From the NCBI RefSeq assembly GCF_008704655.1, contig NZ_CP023688.1, forward strand, positions 4,340,001 to 4,404,000: a DNA stretch of 64,000 nucleotides, read 5' to 3'. Origin of the DNA: Streptomyces rimosus (GTDB lineage: Bacteria > Actinomycetota > Actinomycetes > Streptomycetales > Streptomycetaceae). Under the pieces are notes generated by a model. That model did not search any database and had not been told where the DNA came from. It saw only the letters and a list, made by a program, of their open reading frames with translations. Below, piece by piece: positions 26,709 to 35,767 of the stretch (positions are counted from its first letter, which is position 1; every line of letters starts with the position of its first letter). The position numbers and the translations under genes were made by a program.

Positions 26709-27433
26709 GGGATCACCAGACCGGGGCTGGGGGCGGGGCGCGGGCCGGGGCCGATGGCGGTTCCGGTGGCGGCGCTGGTGCCGGAGGCGGCGCTATCGCC
26801 GATGGCGGCGCCCGTGCCGGTGGCGGCGCTGATGCCGGTGGTGCCGGAGGCGCCGATGGCGGCGCTGGTGCCGGTGCCGCCCGCGGTGGGCGGCCGGTCG
26901 AGGCGCGGCTGCGGGCCGCCTTCGCGGCGCGCGCCGGGCAGGTCGACCTCCGTGATCTGCGGCCCGCCGCGCCGCCCGGCCCCCACCTGCGCCGCGTTCC
27001 GTTCCTGCGCCGCGCACCGCTCACGGGCCGACGGCTACGGCGTCTCGCCCTGCCACTGGCGGCAGCGGCCACCGCGACCGCCGCCGCCGTGGGCTACCTC
27101 GCCCTCGCCCCGGACGGCCCCCAGCAGCCGCACCCCGCGCCCGCCTCGACCCCGCGCCCCGTACCGCCGAGCCCCACCCCTTCCCCGGCCTCCCCCAGCC
27201 CTCGTCCCACCCCCAGCGCCTCCACCGCGCGCCCCAGCACCCCGCCTACTCGATCAGGCGCCACGCCGTACCCCACCACCCCCTCCGTCCCTTCCGACCC
27301 CGCAGCTCAGCGCGCCGGCCGGTCCCCGGGCCCGCGGCAAGGGGCCACCGCATCGCCCTCCGATGCGCGCGACCGCCCCGGAGCGGACGTGACCGGCCGG
27401 GCGCCCGTGCCGTCCACCGCGCCGGACCGCTGA
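26705..27433 (+). CDS. Single-pass membrane protein, putative anti-sigma partner, with Gly/Ala repeats
   Basis: 242 residues. The N-terminal 55 residues are nearly all Gly, Ala and Asp in irregular repeats (DNA 26730-26890 is a GCGGCGCTGGTGCCGG-like mosaic). A basic segment, one hydrophobic helix at about 113-134 and a Pro/Ser/Thr-rich extracytoplasmic tail follow. It is coupled to the ECF sigma gene by ATGA, which suggests an anti-sigma role, but the zinc-binding HxxxCxxC motif of ZAS anti-sigma factors is missing. Base composition is like its neighbours. Confidence 0.78.
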   Translation: MRDHQTGAGGGARAGADGGSGGGAGAGGGAIADGGARAGGGADAGGAGGADGGAGAGAARGGRPVEARLRAAFAARAGQVDLRDLRPAAPPGPHLRRVPFLRRAPLTGRRLRRLALPLAAAATATAAAVGYLALAPDGPQQPHPAPASTPRPVPPSPTPSPASPSPRPTPSASTARPSTPPTRSGATPYPTTPSVPSDPAAQRAGRSPGPRQGATASPSDARDRPGADVTGRAPVPSTAPDR

Positions 27434-27883
27434 CGGCGCGGGCAGGAGGAGCCGCGTACCACCCCCCGCCGCCCATTTCCGCCCGGCGCGACGAGCCGTA
27501 CCTCGTTCGTGTCGAAGTTCGTGCGGAATTCGCCCCCACCACACAATTCACGGGCTTTGCGGAATTCGGCACTCTTTGCCGTGCCGACGGGAATCGCCGC
27601 ACGGCGCCGTCCACCCGCCCGTTCCGGGTTCCGCAACCCGCCCAGCGCTCATTTCCGGCCGTCCTCGGGCGTACGTTGCGCCACTTTTCCCCGTCGCCGT
27701 CCACCTGCCCCGGGCCGCGGCCACCCTCCGCCCACCGTGGCCGCACGGGTCGCGCGCCACCCTCCGTACCCCGCTCCCGCACCCGCCTCCCGGGCACCGC
27801 GCTCCGGAATTGCCACCCTTTGTCGTCTTCGCACTCCGTCCGCATGGCTGCGCCCGGAGCCGGTGGCCCGGTAGGCTTTCCGT
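27434..27883. other. Intergenic region, no gene seen
   Basis: 450 bases. The 11-mer TGCGGAATTCG occurs at 27522-27532 and again at 27558-27568. Open frames are Pro/Arg-rich and match nothing. The promoter of the next gene should be in the last 100 bases. Confidence 0.4.
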
Positions 27884-28180
27884 GTGATCTTCAAGCGCAT
27901 CGGAAATGGGCGGCCGTACCCGGACCACGGCCGGGAGAGCACCCGCCAGTGGGCGGATGTTGCCCCTCGCCCGGTACGCCTTGACCAGTTGGTGACGACC
28001 AAGCAGCAGCTCGACCTGGAGACGCTGCTCGCCGAGGACTCCACCTTCTACGGCGACCTCTTCGCGCACGTCGTGAAGTGGCAGGGCGACCTCTACCTGG
28101 AAGACGGGCTGCACCGCGCCGTGCGCGCGGCCCTCCAGCAACGCCAGGTGCTGCACGCCCGCGTTCTGGAACTGGGCTGA
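27884..28180 (+). CDS. Conserved actinobacterial protein of unknown function (VapB-like by annotation habit)
   Basis: 98 residues from GTG 27884. MIFKRIGNGRPYPDHGRES, then RQWADVAPRPVRLDQLVTT and a helical C-terminus (LYLEDGLHRAVRAALQQRQV). I recall this protein as conserved in Streptomyces next to LytR_C and upp genes, sometimes called a VapB-type antitoxin; no toxin gene lies beside it, so I would not rely on that label. Small, soluble, charged. Probably a core-genome protein, as its neighbours are. Confidence 0.82.
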   Translation: MIFKRIGNGRPYPDHGRESTRQWADVAPRPVRLDQLVTTKQQLDLETLLAEDSTFYGDLFAHVVKWQGDLYLEDGLHRAVRAALQQRQVLHARVLELG

Positions 28181-28313
28181 CGCACCGCCGGAGCCCGCCC
28201 GACACGGCCCCGCCCCCTGTTCGGCGGAACGTATTGGCCCTTTCGGGTGGGGTCTCCCGCCACGCATTGATCATTTAGTAGGCATGGCCCCTGCGTCCCA
28301 CTACGCTGCGGAC

Positions 28314-28967
28314 ATGAGCATGCTGACGCCCCCCGGCATGGGCGGTAAGAAGTACCGCATCACGGGCGACAGGTATCCGCGGATGCGCCGTCCCCGTCAC
28401 CGCCGGCGGATCACCCTGGTGATCGCTGCCGCCGTCTGCGCCCTCGCCCTGGCCGGGTGGGGCACGTTGCAGCTCATCGATGTCTTCGGCGGCAGGGGCG
28501 GCACGGCCCAGGCCGCGCAGGACAAGAAGAAATGCCCTCCGGACGGCGCTCAGCAGGCCGGTTCGGCGTCGTCGTCCGGTACGGGCAAGCCGTTGCCCAA
28601 GCCCGCCGACGTCAGCGTCAATGTCTTCAACGCGACGGCGCGCGGCGGCCTGGCCAAGACGACCGCCGACGAGCTGAAGAAGCGCGGCTTCAAGGTCGGC
28701 AAGGTGGGCAACGCGCCGCCCGCCTACGACAAGAAGGTCAAGGGCACGGGCGTGTTCCTGGGCGCGCAGACGGCGTCCGACGGCGCCCGGAAGGTGCTGG
28801 GCACGCAGCTCGAAGGCGCGGAGTCCAAGACGGACACCCGTAAGACCGGGGACGTCGACCTGATCATCGGCGACACGTTCAAGGCCCTGGCCGAACCGGC
28901 CGCCGCCCAGAAGTCGCTCACCGCGCTGACGGCGCCGTCGAAGACGGCACCGGGTTGCCGGAGCTGA
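28314..28967 (+). CDS. LytR C-terminal-domain protein
   Basis: 217 residues from ATG 28314 (MSMLTPPGMGGKKYRITGD); an upstream ATG at 28284 is in frame but lacks the conserved start. One membrane helix at about 38-57 (RRITLVIAAAVCALALAGWG) and an extracytoplasmic LytR_C domain (VNVFNATARGGLAKTTADEL, GVFLGAQTASDGARKVLGTQ, DLIIGDTF). This domain is found at the end of LCP proteins and alone, and is thought to bind cell-wall polymers. It stands near upp in Streptomyces. Confidence 0.88.
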   Translation: MSMLTPPGMGGKKYRITGDRYPRMRRPRHRRRITLVIAAAVCALALAGWGTLQLIDVFGGRGGTAQAAQDKKKCPPDGAQQAGSASSSGTGKPLPKPADVSVNVFNATARGGLAKTTADELKKRGFKVGKVGNAPPAYDKKVKGTGVFLGAQTASDGARKVLGTQLEGAESKTDTRKTGDVDLIIGDTFKALAEPAAAQKSLTALTAPSKTAPGCRS

Positions 28968-29144
28968 GCGGGCCGGAAACCGGGCGGGCGGAGCCACTGA
29001 GCCCCGGGGCGGGGACTGCTGAGCCCCGAGGCAAGGGCCGCTGAACCGCGGGGCGGGGCCGCGGCCCGTGCCGTACGGCCGACCCGACGCCACAACAGCC
29101 CGCCGAGCCGAAGAAGCCCCCCGGCCCGCCGGACCGAAGCCCTT

Positions 29145-29780
29145 CTAGCCCGCCGTGCCGTACATCCGGTCGCCCGCGTCGCCCAGGCCGGGGACGATGT
29201 AGCGGTCGGGGTTCAGGCACTCGTCCACGGCCGCCGTGACGACCGTCACCGGCGCGCCGGCCAGCTCGCGCTCCATCACCTCGACGCCCTCGGGCGCGGC
29301 CAGCAGGCAGATCGCGGTGACGTCGTCCGCACCGCGGTTGATCAGCTCGCGGATCGCCGCGACCAGCGTGCCGCCGGTGGCCAGCATCGGGTCCACCACG
29401 TACACCTGGCGGCCGGAGAGGTCGTCCGGCATGCGCGTGGCGTACGTGTGGGCCTCGTACGTTTCCTCGTTGCGGACCATGCCCATGAAGCCGACCTCGG
29501 CCGTGGGCAGCAGCCGGACCATGCCGTCCAGCATGCCCAGCCCGGCGCGCAGGATCGGCACGACCAGCGGGCGGGGGTGGGACAGCCGCACTCCGGTGGT
29601 CGCCGTCACCGGGGTGTCGATGTCGACCTGCTCGGTCCGCACATCGCGGGTGGCCTCGTACGCGAGCAGGGTGACCAGCTCGTCGGCGAGGCGCCGGAAG
29701 GTCGGGGAATCGGTGCGCTTGTCGCGCAGGGTAGTGAGTTTGTGCGCCACCAGCGGGTGGTCGACGACGTGGATCCGCAT
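29145..29780 (-). CDS. upp: Uracil phosphoribosyltransferase
   Basis: 211 residues, normal length. Uracil plus PRPP gives UMP in pyrimidine salvage. PRPP-binding motif [16 protein letters not shown], uracil-binding [16 protein letters not shown] near the C-terminus, start [20 protein letters not shown]. Start at ATG 29780; the open frame extends upstream without homology. Core gene, transcribed alone on the minus strand. Confidence 0.97.
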   Translation of the reverse strand: MRIHVVDHPLVAHKLTTLRDKRTDSPTFRRLADELVTLLAYEATRDVRTEQVDIDTPVTATTGVRLSHPRPLVVPILRAGLGMLDGMVRLLPTAEVGFMGMVRNEETYEAHTYATRMPDDLSGRQVYVVDPMLATGGTLVAAIRELINRGADDVTAICLLAAPEGVEVMERELAGAPVTVVTAAVDECLNPDRYIVPGLGDAGDRMYGTAG

Positions 29781-30224
29781 GACATCGACACTAGCCGAGG
29801 TCAGAAGCGGCGGCGCCCGCCCCGTGGGCGCCGGGCGGGCCGGGAACGGATTCCACCGCGCTGGCATCGAACCACCGGTCCGGGGGAAAGTGGGCACAAA
29901 CGCCCGGTCTGTCGCACCGGCGCCGGGCATGGACCTCGTCCCAGGGCGGTGTACGGCGTGCCAGACGGGAATGGGAGCGGAAGCGGGAGCGTCCGTGGCG
30001 CTGGACGCTCGGGGCGTGGCGCAGGCGCCGGGGGCCGCGAAGGCGCCGGCAACGGCGGACGCGCCGGTGGCGGCGCGGGCGAAGACGTACGCGGAAGCGG
30101 GGGCGCGGACGGGTACGCGGGGACGAACGCCGGTACGAACACGGGCGGGAACGCGGGCGGAGACACGAGCGGAAACGCGGCCCGCCGCCGTACCGGCAGA
30201 GCGGGCCGAGGCGCCCGCGATCGT
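29781..30224. other. Intergenic region with GC-rich simple-sequence DNA
   Basis: 444 bases upstream of upp. The stretch 29960-30190 is a mosaic of GCGGGA/GCGGAA-like units. A plus-strand frame is open all through and joins the next small gene, so a longer N-terminus of that gene is possible, but it would be Gly/Arg-rich without recognisable features. The upp promoter should be in 29781-29900. Confidence 0.4.
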
Positions 30225-30482
30225 ATGCAATCGCCGGCGCCCTCTCCCCCGAACCCCACCCACGCCCTCACCGAGCCCCCCGAGTCCTCCGAAGCCTCCG
30301 AAGCCCCTGAACCCGACGGCCTGGCCACCGGCGGCGAGAACGACGCGGCGCGCCGGCGGCGGCGCGCCCAGTTCCTCCGCGACCTCAACGAGGCCAAAGA
30401 GCTGCGCGACCGCGTCCAGCCGCGCCGCGCCCGGGCGGCCCGGATGCGTCAGGCCATGAGAATGCGCACGTTCCGCTGGTAG
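30225..30482 (+). CDS. Small basic protein, conserved in Streptomyces, unknown function
   Basis: 85 residues. After an acidic Pro/Ser-rich start comes the highly basic helical segment [20 protein letters not shown] and the end [18 protein letters not shown], which I recall as a conserved Streptomyces tail next to upp. The start is uncertain: ATG 30225 has no good ribosome-binding site and the frame is open for more than 700 bases upstream. Codon pattern in the last 50 codons is clearly coding. Possibly nucleic-acid-binding; inference from charge only. Confidence 0.65.
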   Translation: MQSPAPSPPNPTHALTEPPESSEASEAPEPDGLATGGENDAARRRRRAQFLRDLNEAKELRDRVQPRRARAARMRQAMRMRTFRW

Positions 30483-30681
30483 CCGAACGCCTCTTTCGCC
30501 CCATCAGAACCTTCCGCCCCACCCGACGTGAGCCACATCTCTCGGAACGGCCGCACGACGCAACGCCGAAGACCCCGCGCAATCGCGTTGTTTCTGCCAC
30601 GATTCCGATGGGCGGGGACCTGCGGCGCGAAGGCGTCGCCCCGTCCGGCCCGGCACGCCTATGACCAGTGGGAGAGTCACG

Positions 30682-31221
30682 GTGTACTTCGCCGCACTGC
30701 TCGCGCGCACCGAAGACGGGTGGGAAGCGAGCGACACGGAGCTCGACAATGTGGAGACCCTGACCGATCTGGCCGACCTGGCCCGTGAGGCAGCGGTCGA
30801 CGACGACACGGTGGTGGCATACATCGAGCAGGAAGGCACATGGTTCGGCGTCGTCCGCGTGGACGGCGAGGACGATCCGCGGATCTTCATCTCGAACGCC
30901 GCCGCCGCTGCCCGCAGCTCGTACGGTGCGATGCTCACCGACGAACTGCTCGGCCGCGACGAGGACGGCGCCGACGACCTCGACAGCCTCGACCTGGACG
31001 GTACGGAGGACGGCGAACCCGACATGGCGGACGGCGGAGGCGGGGAGGAGACGGTCACGGCCGGCGACACACCCGTCGTACCGCACGGCCCGCTCGGCGA
31101 CCCGGACCTGCTGGCCGACCTGGGCATCGGCGGCAAGGAGCTGCTCGCCCTCGACACCGACGCGCTGTCCGAGATCGCCGATGCCCTCGGCTGCACGGAC
31201 GTCCTGGAGGCCGTCAGGTAA
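30682..31221 (+). CDS. tRNA adenosine deaminase-associated protein
   Basis: 179 residues from GTG 30682, which has GGGAGAG 6 bases ahead; ATG 30661 is in frame but lacks a site. Start VYFAALLARTEDGWEASDTE, acidic throughout, with a repetitive Asp/Gly/Glu middle. This family (TIGR03941-type) always lies before tadA in actinobacteria, as here (23 bases). Function is unknown beyond that association. Confidence 0.9.
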   Translation: MYFAALLARTEDGWEASDTELDNVETLTDLADLAREAAVDDDTVVAYIEQEGTWFGVVRVDGEDDPRIFISNAAAAARSSYGAMLTDELLGRDEDGADDLDSLDLDGTEDGEPDMADGGGGEETVTAGDTPVVPHGPLGDPDLLADLGIGGKELLALDTDALSEIADALGCTDVLEAVR

Positions 31222-31244
31222 CGCCCGTCACGGACACTGGGGGC

Positions 31245-31760
31245 ATGACCGCCCCCGTGCCCGGCCCCCTTCCCGCCTCGTCGCTCCACACCCCGGCGCC
31301 CGACCCACTGCGCGATCCCTGGACCGCCGCGATGCGACAGGCGCTGGACGAGGCCGCCCTCGCCCCCGGGACCGGTGACGTCCCGGTGGGCGCCGTCGTG
31401 CTGTCCGCGGACGGCACGGTGATCGGCACCGGCCGCAACGAGCGCGAGGCGACCGGTGACCCCACCGCCCACGCCGAGGTGCTCGCCATCCGGGAGGCCG
31501 CCCGCACGGTCGGCTCGTGGCGGCTGACCGGCTGCACGCTCGTCGTCACCCTGGAGCCGTGCACAATGTGCGCGGGCACCATCGTCCTGTCCCGCCTCGA
31601 CCGCGTCGTCTACGGCGCGTCCGACGAGAAGGCGGGCGCCGTCGGCTCCCTCTGGGACGTCGTACGCGACCGCCGCCTCAACCACCGCCCCGAAGTGATC
31701 ACCGGCGTCCTCGCCGCCCCCTGCGCCACCCTCCTGACCACCTTCTTCCGCTCCCGCTGA
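31245..31760 (+). CDS. tadA: tRNA-specific adenosine deaminase
   Basis: 171 residues. Converts the wobble adenosine (A34) of tRNA-Arg(ACG) to inosine. Zinc-deaminase motifs: THAHAE-type (TAHAEVLAI, His ligand and catalytic Glu) and EPCTMCAG (two Cys ligands). Length and the FFRSR ending are normal for bacterial TadA. ATG 31245, GGGGGC upstream. It lies before a serine tRNA gene on the same strand, but that is not its substrate. Confidence 0.96.
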   Translation: MTAPVPGPLPASSLHTPAPDPLRDPWTAAMRQALDEAALAPGTGDVPVGAVVLSADGTVIGTGRNEREATGDPTAHAEVLAIREAARTVGSWRLTGCTLVVTLEPCTMCAGTIVLSRLDRVVYGASDEKAGAVGSLWDVVRDRRLNHRPEVITGVLAAPCATLLTTFFRSR

Positions 31761-31828
31761 CCCCTCCTCTCCCACTCCCCCGGATACCGATTTCGGCGTA
31801 CGGCCCCCCGTGGGCTAGAGTTCCTCTC

Positions 31829-31915
31829 GGTAGCGTGTCCGAGCGGCCGAAGGAGCGCGCCTCGAAAGCGCGTGAGGGGGCAACTCCTCCGTGGGTTCAA
31901 ATCCCACCGCTACCG
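31829..31915 (+). tRNA. tRNA-Ser (anticodon CGA)
   Basis: 87 bases without CCA. Acceptor stem GGTAGCG (31829-31835) pairs with CGCTACC (31908-31914), discriminator G. Anticodon stem CGCGC/GCGCG closes the loop CTCGAAA with anticodon CGA at 31863-31865, reading UCG codons. A long variable arm (GAGGGGGCAACTCCTC) proves a class II tRNA, and GGGTTCAAATCCC gives the T arm. Confidence 0.97.
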
Positions 31916-31921
31916 CTCACA

Positions 31922-31964
31922 ACACCCCTCTGATCTGCGGAGACGCGGTCAGGGGGGTGTTTTT
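31922..31964 (+). terminator. Rho-independent terminator after tRNA-Ser
   Basis: ACACCCCTCTGA (31922-31933) pairs with TCAGGGGGGTGT (31949-31960), 12 pairs with one G-T, and is followed by TTTT. Confidence 0.88.
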
Positions 31965-32031
31965 GCATGGCGGAGCGCCAGGCGGTGCCAGGTGATGCTT
32001 CAAGCGGTGCACGTGCTGAAGCTCGGGCCCT

Positions 32032-32979
32032 TCAGGAATGAAGCGCTTCCCGCAGCGCCCGCACCTGATCCGTCAGGTTGCGCTCGCTGATACGAGCCGT
32101 CGGAAACAGCACGTCGAACCCGTGCACGGCGCCCGGGACCTGGATCAGTTCCGTGGTGACGCCGGCGGCGCCGAGACGTTCGGCGTACCGGTGGCCCTCG
32201 TCGCGCAGCGGGTCCACCTCGGCCACGACGACGAAGGCGGGCGGCAGGCCGCTGAGGTCGGGGGCCTGGGCCGGGGAAGCGTAGGTTTCCAGGTCCTGGT
32301 CGCCGACGTAGTGGCGCCAGGCGAGCCGTGTCGCGTCCCGGTCGAGGATCGGCGTATCGGTGAACTCACGCGCGGAGGCGCTTGTCGTGCCGCCGTCCAC
32401 GGCGGGGTACATCAGCAGTTGGAGGGCCACCTTCGGCCCGCCGAGGTCGCGGGCGCGCAGGACGGTGGAGGCCGCGAGGTTTCCTCCGGCGCTCACTCCC
32501 GCGACGGCGATGCGGCCGGGGTCGCCGCCGATCCGGGCCGCGTGATCGGCGAGCCAGGTCAGGGCCGCGTAGGCGTCATCGGCCGCGGCCGGGTACGGGT
32601 GTTCGGGTGCGAGGCGGTAGTCGACGGAGACGACGACGGCCTCGGCGTCCAGGGCGTACCGCAGGGCGTGGTCCTCCTCGGCTTCGGGTGAGCCGTAAGT
32701 AAAGGCACCGCCGTGCAGGTAGAGGACGACCGGCAGCACATCGCCCGTGGCGGGCGCGACCGGGCGGTAGACGCGCAGACGCAGCTGCCCGCCGGGCCCG
32801 GGGATGAACAGGTCCTCGACCTTGGCCCGGTCGTCGGCGGTCGTGTCGGGGCGCTCCCGCAGAAGCTGGTACCGCTCGGGATTCGCCAGTACGGAAGCCA
32901 GGCCGTGGACGGGGAAGATGCCCGTGTCGGACGTTTCGAGCAGCGACTGGATCTCGGGGTCGACCGGGGGAACGGACAT
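32032..32979 (-). CDS. Alpha/beta hydrolase of the hormone-sensitive-lipase family
   Basis: 315 residues. Oxyanion motif H89-G-G (YLHGGAFTYG), nucleophile S163 in GVSAG, D256 in VDPLRDEG, and H286 in GAVHGFD give the complete catalytic set of family IV esterases. No signal peptide. Substrates are usually short-chain esters. Its start faces the GlxA-type regulator gene across a 108-base gap with three palindromes, so that regulator probably controls it. Confidence 0.93.
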   Translation of the reverse strand: MSVPPVDPEIQSLLETSDTGIFPVHGLASVLANPERYQLLRERPDTTADDRAKVEDLFIPGPGGQLRLRVYRPVAPATGDVLPVVLYLHGGAFTYGSPEAEEDHALRYALDAEAVVVSVDYRLAPEHPYPAAADDAYAALTWLADHAARIGGDPGRIAVAGVSAGGNLAASTVLRARDLGGPKVALQLLMYPAVDGGTTSASAREFTDTPILDRDATRLAWRHYVGDQDLETYASPAQAPDLSGLPPAFVVVAEVDPLRDEGHRYAERLGAAGVTTELIQVPGAVHGFDVLFPTARISERNLTDQVRALREALHS

Positions 32980-33013
32980 GGCTGGCCGCCGCCTTTCGTG
33001 TGTGGGAGTACGG

Positions 33014-33069
33014 AACTGCCATCAGTTTCGCCAGCTCGCGAGCGCGACAGAAGTGGCCCAGGGGCCACT
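33014..33069. promoter_or_regulatory. Three inverted repeats between divergent hydrolase and regulator genes
   Basis: AACTG (33014-33018) and CAGTT (33023-33027) with a 4-base gap; the perfect 10-mer GCTCGCGAGC (33034-33043); and AGTGGCC (33052-33058) with GGCCACT (33063-33069), gap 4. They are likely operators for the AraC-type regulator. Confidence 0.55.
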
Positions 33070-33087
33070 ATGTGCAACTATCGGGCC

Positions 33088-34101
33088 ATGACAGTCGCCG
33101 CCCTCCAGCAAGCCGCTCACCAGGCCCCATACCGGGCCCCTCACCAGGTCGTGGTGCTCGCCCTCGCGCCGGTGGTCGCCTTCGACCTGAGCATCCCGGC
33201 CCAGATGCTCGCCATGGTGGACTCGCAGGCGGGCGGCGCGGCATATGACGTACGGACCGCCACGCCGGACGGCTCCGCGGTCGCGACGGTGAACGGGTAC
33301 GGCGTCACGCCCCACGGGGACCTGTCCCTGCTGGAACACGCCGACACCGTGATCGTCGCGGGCACCCGCTGCCCGGACGTGCTCGACGACGGGGTACTGG
33401 ACGCCCGTATCGCGGAGGCGTTGCGGGCGGCCCGGCGCCGGGCCCGGATGGTGTCCCTGTGCACCGGGGCGTTCGTGCTCGCGGCCGCCGGGCTGCTGGA
33501 GGGGCACCGGGCGGCGACGCACTGGCGCTACGCCGATCGGTTCAGGCGGCTGTTTCCCGCGGTCGAGCTCGACATCGATCCGCTGTACGTGGCCGATCGC
33601 GGGGTCCTGACGTCCGCCGGCGGTGCGGCGGCGATCGATCTGTGCCTGCATCTGATCCGGGAAGACCACGGCAGTTCGGTGGCCAACCGGATAGCCCGGT
33701 ACAACGTCGTCGCGCCCATGCGGGAGGGCGGGCAGGCCCAGTACATCGACCGCCCGGTCCCGGAGGACGCGGGCATGTCGACGGCCGCGGCGCGGGCGCT
33801 GATGACGGAGCATTTGGACCGGCGGCTGTCCCTCAAAGATCTCGCGGCGCACTGTCACATGAGCGTCCGGACCTTCACCAGGCGCTTCCGGCAGGAAACG
33901 GGTCTGTCCCCGGCCGAATGGTTCGCCGCCGCCCGCTTGCGGCACGCACGCCATCTACTGGAATCGACGGAGCTGCCCGTGGACGACATCGCCGCGAAAA
34001 CCGGCATGGGCAGCGGGACGAATCTGCGCCAGCATATGCGGGCCGCGCTGAATACCACGCCGTCCGCCTATCGGCGGGCTTTCCGGTCGGCCGGGGCGTA
34101 G
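33088..34101 (+). CDS. GlxA-type AraC-family transcription regulator
   Basis: 337 residues from ATG 33088; ATG 33070 is in frame and also possible. N-terminal DJ-1/PfpI-like domain (VVVLALAPVVAFDLSIP, VIVAGTRCPD, RMVSLCTGAFVLAAAGLL with the nucleophile-elbow Cys) and C-terminal AraC DNA-binding domain (LSLKDLAAHCHMSVRTFTRR, FRQETGLSPAEWF). GlxA-like regulators respond to small metabolites. Divergent from the hydrolase gene, which is the obvious target. Confidence 0.92.
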   Translation: MTVAALQQAAHQAPYRAPHQVVVLALAPVVAFDLSIPAQMLAMVDSQAGGAAYDVRTATPDGSAVATVNGYGVTPHGDLSLLEHADTVIVAGTRCPDVLDDGVLDARIAEALRAARRRARMVSLCTGAFVLAAAGLLEGHRAATHWRYADRFRRLFPAVELDIDPLYVADRGVLTSAGGAAAIDLCLHLIREDHGSSVANRIARYNVVAPMREGGQAQYIDRPVPEDAGMSTAAARALMTEHLDRRLSLKDLAAHCHMSVRTFTRRFRQETGLSPAEWFAAARLRHARHLLESTELPVDDIAAKTGMGSGTNLRQHMRAALNTTPSAYRRAFRSAGA

Positions 34102-34182
34102 GGGAAGGAGGGGGAGCGGAGTCGCCCCCCCCCCGCTGTATGTTGAACATGCAACCACCTCCCACGAGAAGGCGACGCCGCA

Positions 34183-35145
34183 ATGAGCAACGTCGAAGTG
34201 AAACCCGCCGAGTTGCGCTGCGCCCCGGGGGCGCAGGTGCCCGGGATCGAGGTGCTCGCGCCGCGTGACGTGCCGTTGGGCGGGCCGCGGGCCATGACCG
34301 TGCGCCGTACGCTGCCGCAGCGCTCCCGTACGCTCATCGGCGCCTGGTGCTTCGCGGATCATTACGGGCCGGACGATGTCTCCATGACGGGTGGCATGGA
34401 CGTCGCCCCGCACCCGCACACCGGGCTGCAGACGGTGAGCTGGCTGTTCAGCGGGGAGATCGAGCACCGCGACAGCCTGGGCACCCACGCGTACGTACGG
34501 CCGGGCGAGCTGAACCTCATGACGGGCGGCCGCGGGATCAGCCACTCCGAGGTGTCGACGGGGCGGACCACCGTGCTGCACGGGGTGCAGCTGTGGGTGG
34601 CGCTGCCCGCGGAACACCGGCTCACGGACCCCGACTTCCGGCACCACGTGCCCCGCCCCGTAGAGCACGGCGGGGCCGGGGTCAGCGTGTTCCTGGGCAC
34701 GCTCGCGGGCGTGACCTCGCCGGTGCCGACCTTCACCCCGCTCCTCGGCGCCGAGATCGTCCTCGCGCCGGGCGCGACGGTCACCCTCACCGTGGACCCC
34801 GCTTTCGAACACGGCCTGCTCGTCGACCAAGGCCCCGTCCGCCTCGCCGGCACCCTGCTGCACCCGGCCGAACTGGGCTACGCCTGCCCCGGCCGCGACA
34901 CCCTGACCCTCACGAACGAGTCGGACACCCCCGCCCGCACGGTCCTGCTCGGCGGCACACCGTTCGAGGAGGAAATCGTCATGTGGTGGAATTTCGTGGG
35001 GCGTTCGCACGCGGATATCGCGGAGGCCCGCGAGGAGTGGATGGCGGGTGATCGGTTCGGCGAGGTGCATGGTTACGACGGTGACCGTCTGCCCGCTCCC
35101 GAACTTCCCACGGTGGCTCTGAAACCGCGGGGGCGGGTGCGCTGA
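34183..35145 (+). CDS. Pirin-family bicupin protein
   Basis: 320 residues. N-terminal cupin metal-binding motif PHPHTGLQTVSWLFSGEIEH and GGRGISHSE, as in quercetinase-type pirins; C-terminal cupin domain with FEEEIVMWWNFVGRSHADI. Pirins bind iron and act as quercetin dioxygenases or as redox partners. Upstream at 34125-34134 is a run of ten C, then a short inverted repeat GTTG/CAAC (34144-34157). Ends before a strong bidirectional terminator. Confidence 0.93.
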   Translation: MSNVEVKPAELRCAPGAQVPGIEVLAPRDVPLGGPRAMTVRRTLPQRSRTLIGAWCFADHYGPDDVSMTGGMDVAPHPHTGLQTVSWLFSGEIEHRDSLGTHAYVRPGELNLMTGGRGISHSEVSTGRTTVLHGVQLWVALPAEHRLTDPDFRHHVPRPVEHGGAGVSVFLGTLAGVTSPVPTFTPLLGAEIVLAPGATVTLTVDPAFEHGLLVDQGPVRLAGTLLHPAELGYACPGRDTLTLTNESDTPARTVLLGGTPFEEEIVMWWNFVGRSHADIAEAREEWMAGDRFGEVHGYDGDRLPAPELPTVALKPRGRVR

Positions 35146-35215
35146 GCCGGAGCCGATACGGGCCGGGCGCGCGACAATTCCCGACCAGCGCGGAATTTCC
35201 CGGCCAGGACAAACA

Positions 35216-35257
35216 ACAGCCCCCGTTCGCGAGCCGCAACTCGCGAACGGGGGCTGT
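35216..35257. terminator. Strong bidirectional terminator
   Basis: 18 perfect base pairs: 35216-35233 (ACAGCCCCCGTTCGCGAG) with 35240-35257, loop CCGCAA. It lies between the convergent pirin gene and the membrane-protein gene that ends at 35282. Confidence 0.85.
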
Positions 35258-35281
35258 CGGCTAGGGATATACCCGGAAGCC

Positions 35282-35710
35282 TCAGCTCCGCCGACGGCGG
35301 AACGCCTTGCGCACGAAGTGCACGATCAGCCAGATCACCACGATGATGATCACGATGAAGAGGATCACCAGCACGATGAGGAAGATGCCGAGCTTCTTGA
35401 AGAAGCCCTTCTTCTTCTTTTCCTTCTTCTCCTTCTTGTCCTTGGAGCCGAAGGCGGCCTTCGCGTGGTGGTGGAAGGAGGCCGGGGCGGCGTCCGCCTG
35501 TGCGGCCGGGGCGCCGGCGGTCTGCTGCTGAGCGCTGTGGGCGACGTGGGCGACCGCCGGAGCCGCGGGCGACGCCGCTGCCGCGGTGCCCGCCGCGCCC
35601 ATCAGGCCGAGCAGCAGGGCCACGACGACTGCGGTGATACGGCCGCTCGTCGACAAAACGCCGCGGCCGGTGCGTACGGCATGTTCGGAAGGCTTGTGCT
35701 CGGTGCTCAT
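35282..35710 (-). CDS. Exported/membrane protein with Lys-rich segment, unknown
   Basis: 142 residues. A first hydrophobic segment at 24-46 (ITAVVVALLLGLMGAAGTAA) looks like a signal peptide; an Ala/Gln-rich part with HHH follows; then KDKKEKKEKKKKGFFKK and a second helix rich in Ile/Val (residues about 107-132) ending in RRRR. Either a two-pass protein or a tail-anchored exported one. No family recognised. Next to a DUF2127 membrane protein gene on the same strand. Confidence 0.75.
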   Translation of the reverse strand: MSTEHKPSEHAVRTGRGVLSTSGRITAVVVALLLGLMGAAGTAAAASPAAPAVAHVAHSAQQQTAGAPAAQADAAPASFHHHAKAAFGSKDKKEKKEKKKKGFFKKLGIFLIVLVILFIVIIIVVIWLIVHFVRKAFRRRRS

Positions 35711-35767
35711 CCGGTCGGTTTCCCCTCGTGGTTGGTGCCGGGCACGGCGCGTTGATCGCGTCGCGCG

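Noticed and set aside
27509..27874. 121-codon ORF in the gap before the VapB-like gene
   Set aside because: Pro/Arg-rich, no site, no similarity, codon pattern not coding.
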